DNA from: Cytidiella melzeri
Taxonomy: Eukaryota; Basidiomycota; Agaricomycetes; Polyporales; Irpicaceae
DNA length: 64,000 nt
Direction of reading: 5' to 3'
Assembly: GCA_022592445.1 (NCBI GenBank)
Contig: JABYQR010000063.1
Coordinates: forward strand, 62,001 to 126,000
Numbering within the stretch: the stretch's first letter is position 1; every line of letters starts with the position of its first letter. Positions 22,402 through 32,249 of this stretch are shown piece by piece. The notes beneath the pieces are model-generated. The model saw only the letters and a list, made by a program, of their open reading frames with translations, was not told the DNA's origin and did no database searches. Made by a program: the position numbers and the translations under genes.

Positions 22402-23129
22402 GTGCCTAAAGACACGCGCCCCCGTTTTTCTAAGACCCTCCCTTCCACTGAGCCTCAGCTCAAGAGGTGTCTTCCTCCATCTTTCCTCGACGCTCTCGCT
22501 GACAAGCGTAAGAGTGGTCAACCTCATTGTTGGTCTGACAAAGACCTGGTCAACGTCGCCAAGTACGTATCCAAGAAGCCGCCTGTCAAAGGCATCACCC
22601 TCACCGTCCCCTCTTACGAGGAAAATCGACAACTTCGCGCTTCTGCCCGAGCATACGGAGAACGTGTAGCCGAGGAACGTGCTCGAACTCTTGCTGAGCA
22701 ACAGACTCACAAGCCGCCTCCGCTGAGCGACTTGCCAAGCTTCCTCCGCCCACTCCCGCTCCCGCTGCACCCAAACCGGTACTGATAGACTTCAAGAAGT
22801 TATCACCGGTTGACCTCATCGGCATCTTCAGGCCGAAGCTTACCGCTGTCCGTACCCGCTTACAAGCTCTCACAGAGCTGCAAGAACTTCTCAACTGCGC
22901 AGACTCCGACCATCGTCGCGCGCTACTCCACCTCGTCAACAAGGTCAATCGCTTCCTCAACCAACTTGACGAGCTCGCACCCGTCACAGCCGACCGCGAG
23001 TGGCAACTCCTAGACTGGGGTTGCAAAGCAATTGGGAAGGTTTCGTTTAAACAGCTTCGTAAGAACTATAGCAAAGTTCTTGCCCAGCTCAACGTAGTTA
23101 ACAACGATAGCTACTTCGAGTGGATTTAG
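22402..23129 (+). pseudogene. Extra ORF between 5' LTR and gag (frameshifted)
   Basis: Open frame 22402-22710 (DTRPRFSKTLPSTEPQLKRC, then WSDKDLVNVAKYVSKKPPVK) continues in another frame after about 22710 (LAKLPPPTPAPAAPKPVLID, then LDWGCKAIGKVSFKQLRKNY) to a stop at 23127-23129, giving roughly 240 aa. No ATG is in frame at the beginning; the frame is open upstream only back to a TGA near 22324. Charged, helical, no known motif. Typical chromoviruses have no such ORF before gag. It could be a divergent N-terminal Gag part or an additional structural protein. Confidence 0.5.
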
Positions 23130-23254
23130 ATAGATCCATAGTTTGCCCATCACGTCGTCCAGTCTTCCTTGTGAAAATTGCATACACTTCTTCGATTCGA
23201 GAGCATCATCAGACTCCCACCAAAGAAAATCGTCGTCTCATCACCCAAGAAGAC

Positions 23255-24502
23255 ATGGATCCCAACCAGCCTGCTGCCCCTGCTGCCCCAGCTGCCCCAG
23301 TCGCCAACCTGAGCCAGCAAGACGTCCTAAATATGTTGGGCGTCCTGACACAAAGGATGGTTGACCTTACCAATCAGGTGGCTGCACTTGCAGCTGCACA
23401 GGCACCGGCGGTTGCTGCTGCTACCCACGTTTCTCGGGAAAGAAGCATCGTCGAGAAACCAGTCTCCTTCAAGGGGAAAACCTCGTCGGAAGCCCGGCTC
23501 TTCCGCCACGCGTTCATAGTATGGGCGCAAAATCAAGGAAAAGCGTTCTTCCAGCAAGACGCGCAAGGCCAGGTCCGAGTGGACAACAATGGCGCGAGGA
23601 TCTTCGATCCTCATAAACTCATCACCAGCGCCCTGTCGTTCATGCAGGACGACGCTGCTGACTGGGCTCGCCCTCATATTGAGAAGCTGGCCAGTAGCAA
23701 ACCAGCTTTTGGCAATAGCTGGGATACATTTATCGAGGCTTTCAAAGCCAAATTCGAGCCTATAGACGCTGTCATGGAGGCCAAGACAAAGATCGCCAAC
23801 ATGAAGCAAGGCAACAAGACCTTCGCCGCCCACATCTCCGAGTTTGAGACATGGGCCCCTCGCACTGGCTGGAGCCAGCAGGACCTCTTCGATCGCCTCA
23901 AGTCGAGCTTGAGCACCGAGTACTTGCAACGCGTCTCGTACTTCCAAACCCGCGCCGCCACCTACGACGCACTCAAGGACCAATGCAAAGCGGTCGATGC
24001 TCAACTTGCCGACCTCCGCAACAGCACCGGCAAGGTCATGGTGGACAGCTCATCAGGACATGGCAAGTCCCATCAGCAGGCGTTCCGCGATCCCAATGCT
24101 ATGGAGATCGACGCCTCCCGTTTCTCTGCCTCGTTCGACTCGCTCTTTGCGGGTCTGGGCAAACAAGAGATCTTCCAGAAATGGAAGAAGGAGATGAGCA
24201 AGCGCTGCTCGGTTTGTGGATCCGAGAACCACAAGAAAAGGGACTCGAAGCACCCTGACAACCCAGTTTGCAACCACTGTGGTGGTACCGGTCACTGGGG
24301 GGCGGTTTGCCTGAAAAGGCTTCAAGATGTCCCTAAGGGACAAAAAGTTGCTGCAACCTCGTCGACCTCGTCGACCACTACTGCGCCAAAACAAAACGCA
24401 TCCAGTGACAAGGATGCTAAAATTGCTGCTCTCAAGGACATGCTGGACATCCAGAAAAAGCAAATGGATGAGATGGCAGCCAAAATCAACGCGGTTTTTT
24501 GA
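23255..24502 (+). CDS. gag: Gag protein with zinc knuckles
   Basis: I chose ATG 23255 (MDPNQPAAPAAPAAPVANLS). The frame is open upstream to 23120 but reads poorly there and overlaps the preceding ORF. The product is 415 aa. A retrotransposon-Gag core spans about residues 70-260 (KPVSFKGKTSSEARLFRHAF, WDTFIEAFKAKFEPIDAVME). A CCHC knuckle CNHCGGTGHWGAVC follows near residue 350, preceded by a second Cys/His cluster starting CSVCGSENHKK. The tail is a coiled-coil-like DKDAKIAALKDMLDIQKKQM. The frame is intact. It stops at 24500-24502, 1 nt overlapping the pol frame. Confidence 0.9.
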   Translation: MDPNQPAAPAAPAAPVANLSQQDVLNMLGVLTQRMVDLTNQVAALAAAQAPAVAAATHVSRERSIVEKPVSFKGKTSSEARLFRHAFIVWAQNQGKAFFQQDAQGQVRVDNNGARIFDPHKLITSALSFMQDDAADWARPHIEKLASSKPAFGNSWDTFIEAFKAKFEPIDAVMEAKTKIANMKQGNKTFAAHISEFETWAPRTGWSQQDLFDRLKSSLSTEYLQRVSYFQTRAATYDALKDQCKAVDAQLADLRNSTGKVMVDSSSGHGKSHQQAFRDPNAMEIDASRFSASFDSLFAGLGKQEIFQKWKKEMSKRCSVCGSENHKKRDSKHPDNPVCNHCGGTGHWGAVCLKRLQDVPKGQKVAATSSTSSTTTAPKQNASSDKDAKIAALKDMLDIQKKQMDEMAAKINAVF

Positions 24503-27500
24503 AGCGGACTCGTGACACAGCCGCAGCTGCGAGTCCCCCCGATACCCTGTCCTTGTCTCCTTTGTCGTCTTCTGCCTCGTCTTCCTCGTGTACAACGTCT
24601 ACTCCATGCCCGTCGTCTACTATCTCCTCATGTACTATATCATCTCTAGATCGGTTATCATCTCATTTCCGTGTACATGTACTAGTTAAAGGTCTGAATA
24701 GAAGCATTCGCGTTCCTGCTATGATCGATTCAGGAGCTACGGCTTTATTCATCAGCCACCAGTTCGTCAAGAAGCATAAGATTATTCAGCACCCGCTCGA
24801 AAGGGTTATCTCATTGCATAACATTGATGGAACTAAGAATAAAGCTGGCGGATTAACGCACTTCGTTCGCCTTACACTCACTGTCGGAGACCACACAGAG
24901 AAGGCAGAGTTTCTTGTCACGGACTTAGGTCCAGAAGACGTCATTCTTGGGCTACCATGGCTCAAGCGCGTAAACCCTACCGTCAACTGGGAAAAAGGAG
25001 AAATGACAATTCCGAGCGGCTCAGAAGAATCTCCTGCTGAACCTTTCCAGAAGGTTGACGGTAATCGCAAAGAACGTAGGCAGTGGGTCAAAGCCGGTAT
25101 TATCCAAGACACCACTGACGAAGTCTGGTGTATGGCCGGCTTCACCTACTCTACTAAGCTTGCTGCCGAAGCAAACAAAGCTAAAGCTCATCGCTCCTTC
25201 GAAGACATTGTTCCATCAGAGTACCATAGACACGCTAAAGTCTTCTCTGAGGAAGAGTCTAATCGGCTACCCCAGCATCAGCCCTGGGACCATTCAATTG
25301 ATCTCAAACCAGACGCTCCTGAGACCATCAAATTGAAAGTTTACCCTATGCCCCTGAATGAACAAGCCGAGCTTGACAAGTTCATCCAGGAGAACCTATC
25401 CAAAGGATACATCACGCCTTCCAAGTCTCCGATGGCTTCTCCAGTCTTCTTTATCAAGAAGAAGGACAACAAACTCCGACTTATTCAGGACTACAGAAAA
25501 CTCAATGACATCACTGTAAAGAATCGCTACCCTCTACCGCTTGCCACCGACATCATCAACAAACTCAAGGGTGCAAAGATCTTCACAAAATTTGATGTCC
25601 GTTGGGGATATCACAATGTCCGAATCAAAGAAGGAGACGAGTACAAAGCGGCGTTCGTTACCAACCGAGGACTCTTCGAACCTAAGGTCATGTTCTTCGG
25701 TCTCACAAACTCACCCGCTACCTTCCAAGCTCTGATGGACAACATCTTTGCCGACCTCGTCGCCGAGGGCAAGGTGGCTGTCTATCTAGATGACATCTTG
25801 ATCTGGAGCAACAACCTGACAGAGCACCGCAAGGTTGTACATGAAGTCCTCGAGCGACTTCAGCAGCATGACCTCTACCTTCGGCCGGAAAAGTGCGAAT
25901 TTGAGAAATCTGAGATCAATACCTCGGGTTGATCATTCGTGCCGGCGAAGTAGCTATGGACCCTGTCAAAGTCCAAGCAGTTTCTACGTGGCCCACACCC
26001 AAGAACCTCAAAGAAGTTAGAGGATTCATCGGGTTTGCCAACTTCTACCGCCGCTTCATTCAAGACTTCTCAAAGCACGCACGGCCTCTACACGACCTGA
26101 CTAAGAAGGACGTACCGTTGTCTGGGGTCCAGCACAGCAGACTGCCTTCACGATGCTAAAGAAGGCCTTTACCACTAAGCCTATCTTGGCAGTCTGGGAC
26201 CCTGAACTCCCTACACGTCTAGAAGTCGATGCCTCGGGCTATGCGACCGGTGGAATCATCTCCCAGAAATCAAAGGAAGATGGATTCTATCACCCTATCG
26301 CCTACCGGTCCGCATCTATGACTGAAGCTGAGCGTAACTACGAAATCTTTGATCGGGAGATGTTAGCCATCACCGAGCTCTCAAAGATTGGCGCCACTAC
26401 CTTGAGGGGCTCAAGGAACCGTTTGAGATCTGGACAGATCACGCAAACCTGCAGTACTGGAAAACTGCGCAACACCTCACTCGACGTCAAGCACGTTGGT
26501 CATTACTTTGGCTGACTTCGACTTCGTGTTGGTACACAAGCCCGGTAGTACCATGATACACGCTGATCCTCTCTCTCGTCTTCACTCACAGCTGTCACGG
26601 ACGAAGAAGACAACAAGGATCAGGTGGTACTGAAACCGGAACACTTCCGATCCTCGCTACCAGTGCGCTGCCACTGCTTCTCCCTCGAATCAAAGATCCG
26701 AGAATGCACGGAACAAGAAGCAGAAGTCGCACAAGCTCTCGCTACCCTTCGAAAGAAGGGTCCTCGCAAACTTGTCGGCGGTTTACTCGAATGGGAAGAG
26801 AGTGACGGACTCATCTATTACAAGGGAAAACTCTATATCCCTAAAACAAAGAGCTCCGTACGAAATTGTCAAATCTTGCCATGACACACCCGCGGCTGGT
26901 CATCCGGGCAAACACGGCACCATAGAGCTAGTCTCACGACACTATTGGTGGCCAAAGATGAATGCCTTCATCGAGACTTACGTACTAGGTTGTGATCGCT
27001 GCCAACGCTACAAGTCAGCTCCACACCCTAAAGCAGTACTACAGCCTCAGGAAACTCCGGCCGGACCTTGGGAACACGTCGGAGTAGATCTCATCACTCA
27101 GCTGCCACCCTCTAAGGGATTTGATTCGATCGCGGTCTACGTCGACCATTACTCCGATCAAACGCACATCATCCCTACTACCACTAAGGTTAACGCTGAG
27201 GGGATTGCCGATCTACATTACAAAGAAGTATTCCGACTTCACGGCATTCCCAAGAAGGTGTTCTCTGACCGAGGACCCCAGTTTGCAGCGCGCTTCATGC
27301 GTGCGCTCTATCACCGCCTAGGCATAGAGACTGGTTTTACGACCGCCTATCATCCGCAAGGAAATGGCAAAGTCGAACGCAAAAACCAGGATATCGAACA
27401 GTACCTGCGTCTATTCTGTCAGCAACGACAAGACGACTGGGTCGATCATCTGCCGGCGGCTGAGTTTGCACTCAACTCGCGAGTACATGCGGGTAATTCA

Positions 27501-28285
27501 CAAACACCGTTTGAGGTCATCTACGGATATCGCCCCGACTTCACCATACCAGTCGGCAAGCGAAGCAATATCCCGTCGCTGATGAGCGCCTTGACAACAT
27601 GGCTCGAGTACGCAAAGAGACCGAAGCAGCTCTTCGTCTAAGCAAAGAAAAGATGAAGCAACTTTACGAATCTGAGAAGCGCTCTCCACGCGTCTTCCAA
27701 GTAGGGGACATGGTCTGGCTAAACGCTAAGAACGTCCAGATCCACCAGGCTACCCCTAAACTCGGTCCTCGACAACTCGGCCCGTACAAGGTCATCGAAC
27801 GCATTGGCGATCTCGATTACAAACTCGATCTACCCAGCTATCTCCGAATCCACCCGTCTTCCACATCAACCGTCTAAGTCCCTGGCACGACAACGGCAAA
27901 GACGTACCTCCACCTCCTGATCCTATTGTCATAGAAGGAGAAGAACAGTACGTCGTGAAAAGTGCTAGACAGCAGGCTACACGGACGTTGGAAGAAATTG
28001 CAATTCCTTGTCAAATGGGAAGGGTATTCAGACGGACACAATAGCTGGGAACCAGTAGAAAACCTCGAGAATAGTCAAGAAGCAATTGACGACTTCTACA
28101 AAGCAAACCCCGGAGCGCCCCGGGTCATCAAAGCTTCACTCTTTGCGGATCTCCGCTCGCACTTTCGGGAATTCAATACCCAGACCGACCCCGCTTTCCT
28201 TCGCACGATCTATCCATCTACATACGATCTTAGCTGGGATGAAGGCAAACACATCGGTCTGGATATCTCAAGAACATCACACTGA
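24499..28285 (+). pseudogene. pol: Pol polyprotein (PR-RT-RNaseH-IN-chromodomain), frameshifted
   Basis: 24499-25920 is open: aspartic protease with DSGATALF near 24730, then RT with ASPVFFIKKKD, KFDVRWGYHN and the catalytic VYLDDIL near 25784. Further blocks are the RT end (25929-26125), RNase H (DPELPTRLEVDASGYATGG, 26198 on), integrase HHCC (HDTPAAGHPGKHGT to CDRCQRYK), the DDE core (GVDLITQLPP, SDRGPQF, GKVERKNQ), the GPY/F module (LGPRQLGPYKVIERIG) and the chromodomain (LQFLVKWEGYSDGHNSWEP, about 28000). Frame changes occur near 25919, 26125, 26372, 26508, 26596, 26845, 27576, 27866 and 27960. Nearly all act like one missing base (two missing near 26845 and 27960). There is no ATG at the start; the frame is -1 to gag at a T6 run, fitting gag-pol frameshifting. 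Confidence 0.9.
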
Positions 28286-28437
28286 CGGGTAACGTCGAGT
28301 CAACGACACCAGAAGGGGAGAAACTTCCTAGCATCCTTCTGACTAGACAATCGGGGCAATTCTGCTGAATCCCTGTAGACGGGTAGAAGACCTCTATCAC
28401 CACAGCACAGTGATGCTTCGCGAGGACGCTCGATTTT

Positions 28438-28450
28438 AGGAGGGGGGTAA
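28438..28450 (+). other. Polypurine tract
   Basis: AGGAGGGGGGTAA lies directly before the 3' LTR, the expected primer site for plus-strand DNA synthesis. Confidence 0.8.
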
Positions 28451-29205
28451 TGTCATGGATGGCCTGACTAGCCCTTAATTTTCGCAATTTACCTCTTGTT
28501 TTTATCTGTAAAACTCCGGGCTGCAGCTCAGTTGCAACCTTCTCTGCACAAACTCCTTTGCACGTCTATTAAGCGCCCGTATCACGTGGCTTAGATGCTC
28601 CACACGGTCACATTACTTGCTACTACGTCACACTGGCATGTGACTTAGCTTAAGTAAGACCACATGGCTACAGACACATGGTTCAGCCCATAGCTAGGGT
28701 TTGATGTCATAATGACGTCCACATGGACTCCTTTTGTTCTTTCCTTATTGTTCTCTTTATGGAAGGATGTTCTCACAGGTGTGGGAATGGAATACAATAG
28801 TTGGTCTCCTTTTAGATAGATTCTCTCACGGGTAGAGTTCTTGGCAAGGTCAGACAATAGCTATTGTTCTCCTTTAGGTAGTTCTTTTGTTCTTTGTTCA
28901 CACAGCTTCTTGCAAAGCCTGCCCTCAACATGGTCTGTGCGCAGGTCCCTGAAGTCTATATATACTGCTGCATGTACGCTCCTAGCCCCCATCTCGACCT
29001 CTTGGTCTTTACTGGGCTAGGTAAGCAAATCCCCTCTGTACTACATAGCTGGTAGTCAGAATACTAACTTGGTCTTTACTGGGCTAGATAACTTGTATAA
29101 AGTCTGATAGCTGGTGAGAGCATTGTGCTACACGCCTGCCACCACCTCCTCGTCGATATCCACTTCGTGTCCCTGTCTGTCACGTCGAGCCTTGTCTCCG
29201 TGTCA
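28451..29205 (+). repeat. 3' LTR of the chromovirus
   Basis: 755 bp. It differs from the 5' LTR by AAA to AA near 28711, T to C near 28830 and loss of one T near 28853. Confidence 0.95.
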
Positions 29206-29219
29206 CAGACCACTGTTCC

Positions 29220-29993
29220 ACATTGTCATGACAAACACGCATACACTAGTCTACTGAAAGTGAGAAAGACAGGCTATGTACTGTTTGTACGTCCAGTTCA
29301 TCATCTCCGCACACTCATGGCTGTCAAGTACCTTCGGCTCCTCAGAGCCATACAAATACACCCCAACCAACGGCTCACCTCCCACAGACGGTCGAAGACA
29401 CACTCACGTGTACCCATCACGTTGCTCAAGCTTCACAATGTAGTACAGCTCCTCCCCCGTACCATCAGGGCGCGGCACCCACGTCCTGCCAACTCGGTCC
29501 CTCTGTTGTTCAAGGTTCCTCACAGTCCCCTCGTACCCGTCAGGACCAGGCGTCACATACACCCGGATCTTCCTAAGACTTGGACCCGGCAACACCAAAC
29601 GTACCGGTGGTCGGTTCTCCTTCGAACCTCAAACTCTTCTCAGCACTGACATCTACATGCCATCCAAATACAACTCACCGTCCTTGTCCTCATCCTCCCC
29701 CTCGGAATCCCATCCAGACACTTTGTCATCCACCTCCTCCTCCTCCTCATCCTCATCTCCATCCTCATCCTCATCCACATCTTCATTTTCCTCCTCATCC
29801 TCAATCTCCTCTTCAAACAACCGTTCTGGTGTAACAGTCTCGTCTAAGTACACAATCCACATGTCAGTTTGCATTGCCTTTCACTCATGCATAAGCACTC
29901 ACCACTCCCATCACTCCACACACTACTAGCATCCGTCCCAACACACAGACGCTCAATCTCCTCCGCAACCGTGGCTACGTCCACACCGTTCAT
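29220..29993 (-). CDS. Unknown gene split by the chromovirus (5' and middle part)
   Basis: The start is ATG 29993 (MNGVDVATVAEEIERLCVGT). Exon 29903-29993, GT-AG intron 29844-29902, exon 29679-29843 with a long Asp/Glu run (EDEEENEDVDEDEDGDEDEE), then an intron to about 29640. The next block (29595-29404: RKIRVYVTPGPDGYEGTVRN, WVPRPDGTGEELYYIVKLEQ) reads well but needs a very short intron or a frameshift at about 29590. A last exon runs through VFVMTMWNSG to the insertion point at 29210. The final codons (LERENMRLKNEWY and stop) lie beyond the element at 21498-21455. Function unknown; the acidic stretch recalls the large gene at 14-21 kb. Confidence 0.45.
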
Positions 29994-30053
29994 CGTGAGC
30001 TGCACGTTAGAGGACAGAGGGCTAGTTACATTCCTCGCGTACTCGAACCAACT

Positions 30054-30064
30054 TTATATATATA
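30054..30064 (-). promoter_or_regulatory. TATA-like box upstream of the split gene
   Basis: An 11-bp alternating T/A run lies 61-71 bp before ATG 29993 on the minus strand. Confidence 0.35.
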
Positions 30065-30449
30065 CCCTTCTGTATGCTAAGTGAACTCATCTCGGTCTCT
30101 TGAAGAATTCTGACAGCTTTGTGATGGATCAACTTCACAGTTACATTAAACTGCTCAAAATGACATATTATTTACATAACACCCCCATCACAGTGTCACA
30201 CACTTGTACCCCGCTTGCAACAATATCACAAATTCCCATGCTGCGTTACAGATCATAGTTCACCGGTTCATGCGCAAAATCTCGTCTTATTCACAAAAAC
30301 ACAGTCTCCCTACTTATATTCCACCACTCATTGCATTAAGTCTCCCTCCCACACATGCTTGGCCTGCATGCCAACGGCACCACAGTACACTGTACACAAA
30401 CAATACCCCACATACACTACATACATCAAAACCAAGCCTAACCTCACAA

Positions 30450-30531
30450 GGCGTGGTGGCATAGTGGTACCAGCACCGGACCTTGCACCCACTCCAGTGC
30501 AAGGCGTTCGGTTCGATCCCGGCTCACACCA
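30450..30531 (+). ncRNA. tRNA-like Pol III unit (SINE head or tRNA pseudogene)
   Basis: A-box TGGCATAGTGG (30457-30467) and B-box GGTTCGATCCC (30510-30520) are well matched and correctly spaced. A perfect 8-bp stem CCTTGCAC/GTGCAAGG (30481-30504) sits where the anticodon arm should be, but its 8-nt loop is too large. Acceptor halves GGCGTGG and TCACACC pair with one mismatch. A working tRNA would need a 7-nt loop, so I favour a tRNA-derived SINE head or a relic. Confidence 0.5.
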
Positions 30532-30637
30532 CACACACAACGCCAATATACTTGCTGGCTTCAAGCATTCCCTGCAACAAACCCGTTACAGGTAATGCTT
30601 GTAGCAAGCATGTTTTCCTACCAGCCCTTCCTCCCTC

Positions 30638-30766
30638 CCCGATAGCGCAATGTTTTCTTATCGGGATAGTCTCACTGCCCGCCAATATCCCGATAGCGTT
30701 GTAATTCACTATTGGGGGAATCACCAACTTGCCATTTCCCCGATAACACATAATTTTCTTATTGGG
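30638..30766. repeat. Hairpin cluster D, upstream of the split gene
   Basis: Three palindromes lie near 30638, 30690 and 30738, with CCCGATA on one side and TATCGGG or TATTGGG on the other. They lie about 650 bp upstream of the start codon at 29993 (minus strand). Confidence 0.75.
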
Positions 30767-30889
30767 CAACATGTCCCTCCCCTGCTATACAGCTTCCAAA
30801 TAGTGGTCAACTTTCTCACTGGGAATTTGGAGGTGGTACTCAAATTGCGCCCCTTTGGGCATCAAATATTGACCTTCACTTTTTGACGC

Positions 30890-30997
30890 CATCTGAGCCT
30901 TATAAAATTGACTGTTGCTTTTTAAGGCCCTCCGGGCCCTCAAAAACAGAGCCTGAACCTCAGGCTGAACCATACCAGGGTAGTTCTTTAAGGTATA
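30890..30997 (-). repeat. Dispersed repeat X, copy 2
   Basis: Starts at TATACCT (30997, minus strand) and matches 5275 to about 5165, including the MVQPEVQALFL-coding core. It abuts the truncation point of the LTR at 30998. Confidence 0.55.
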
Positions 30998-31550
30998 ATG
31001 CCCTCAGGAGTGCCTCTATATATACATGAAGGAGAGGACCCCAGGTACTACCCTAAGACCCCTAATACCTATATGAGTAAGCAAAGTAATCTACCTTACT
31101 AAGCATGCCCTATGCCCTAGTGGTGCCACTTCAATAATCAACCAATAGCAATTGTAACCCATGTCCTGACCCCATGACCCAGTCCCAAGGCTAGACTTGT
31201 TCTAGCTTGTTCTAAGACAAGGCTAGACTTTTCCAGAAGGTTCTAAGAACTATGACATCATAGTTCCAGCATGTTCCACAATGTTCCAGAGAGTTCTATC
31301 ATGTAATACACAGATAAGGAAAGGAGCGCACCAGCGCATCAGAGACAGGAGGTGCATCAGCGCATCAATTGATAGGCACTGAGAATAAGCACCGGAATAA
31401 GCACCTGATAAGCGCCAGATAAGTGCCGGATAAGTGCCTAAATAGACGCCAGATAAGCGCTGGATAAGTGCTGGATAAGTGCTTAAATATTCCCAATAAT
31501 ACCATTGCCTGGTAAGGCAAGTCTTGTAGAAACATTGAAAATCTGTGACA
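30998..31550 (-). mobile_element. Truncated, inverted copy of the 11-kb solo LTR
   Basis: Read on the minus strand from 31550 (TGTCACAGATTTTCAATG) it follows 11308-11855, including the runs of AGCGC/AGTGC words, and stops abruptly at GGGCAT next to repeat X. About 140 bp of the LTR 3' end are missing. Confidence 0.8.
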
Positions 31551-31557
31551 GTTTGCA

Positions 31558-32245
31558 TCAGCATAGAGCACTGCCTTTGATTCTTCCATACAGTTTCATA
31601 ACCACCAGTGGCGCCATAAGCAGGAGTTACAGTCTGAACACAGCCTGTGGCAGCTCTGATGGGGGTGAGGCAGTGCAGACATCAGCTGGATGTGGTTTCA
31701 TCAGCAGCCAGCACTGCATTCAATTGGTCCACAAAGTTTCACAACCACTACTTTTTAAGCAGGAGTTACAACTGTGGCAGTTCCAATGGGGGTGAGGCAT
31801 TATACATCAACAGTGCATGGTTGCATTGGCAGCAAGCACTGCATTCAATTGGTTCACAAGGTTTCACAGCCACCAATCTCTAAGCAGGAGTTACAATTAA
31901 ATCACAGTCTGTGGCAGTTCCAATAGGGGTGATTCAGCTCAGACATCAACATCACATGGTTGCATCGGCAGCAAGCACTGCATCAAATTGTTCCACAAAG
32001 ATTCACAACCATTAGTTGCTCCACAAGGAGGAGTTACAATCAGAACACAGCCTTTGGCATTTCTATTGGGGCTGATGCAGCTCAGACATCAAGAAGACAT
32101 GGTTGCATCACCATAGAGCACTGCCCCTGATTCTTCCACACAGTTTCACAACCACTATTTGCTTTATAAGCAGGAGTTACAATCAGAACACGGGCTGTAG
32201 CAATTCCATTGGGGGTGAGGCAGTGCAGACATCAACAGGACACAT
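31558..32245. repeat. Tandem repeat, five units of about 125-143 bp
   Basis: The word AGCACTGC recurs at about 31568, 31711, 31836, 31975 and 32118. Each unit also carries TTTCA(C/T)A(A/G)CCAC, AAG(C/G)AGGAGTTACA and GGGG(G)(T/C)TGA. Units are diverged and non-coding. Confidence 0.8.
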
Positions 32246-32249
32246 GTAA

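Larger units (their letters stand above)
21499..29205 (+). mobile_element. Full-length Ty3-type chromovirus retrotransposon
   Basis: The 7,707-bp insertion has LTRs of 757 and 755 bp, both TGTCA...TGTCA. CAGAC is duplicated on both sides (21494-21498 and 29206-29210). Internal order is primer site, an extra ORF, gag with zinc knuckles, protease, reverse transcriptase, RNase H, integrase with GPY/F module, chromodomain, polypurine tract. This order and the C-terminal chromodomain define a chromovirus. The LTRs differ by one substitution and two 1-bp indels, so insertion was recent, yet pol carries about ten frameshifts. As written the copy cannot make Pol. Confidence 0.95.

Noticed and set aside
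29657..29929. Plus-strand poly-serine/proline-rich frames
   Set aside because: They are the reverse of the Asp/Glu run of the minus-strand exon.
30450..30531. A functional tRNA gene
   Set aside because: The anticodon arm has an 8-nt loop and the T stem has a mismatch; kept only as a tRNA-like unit.
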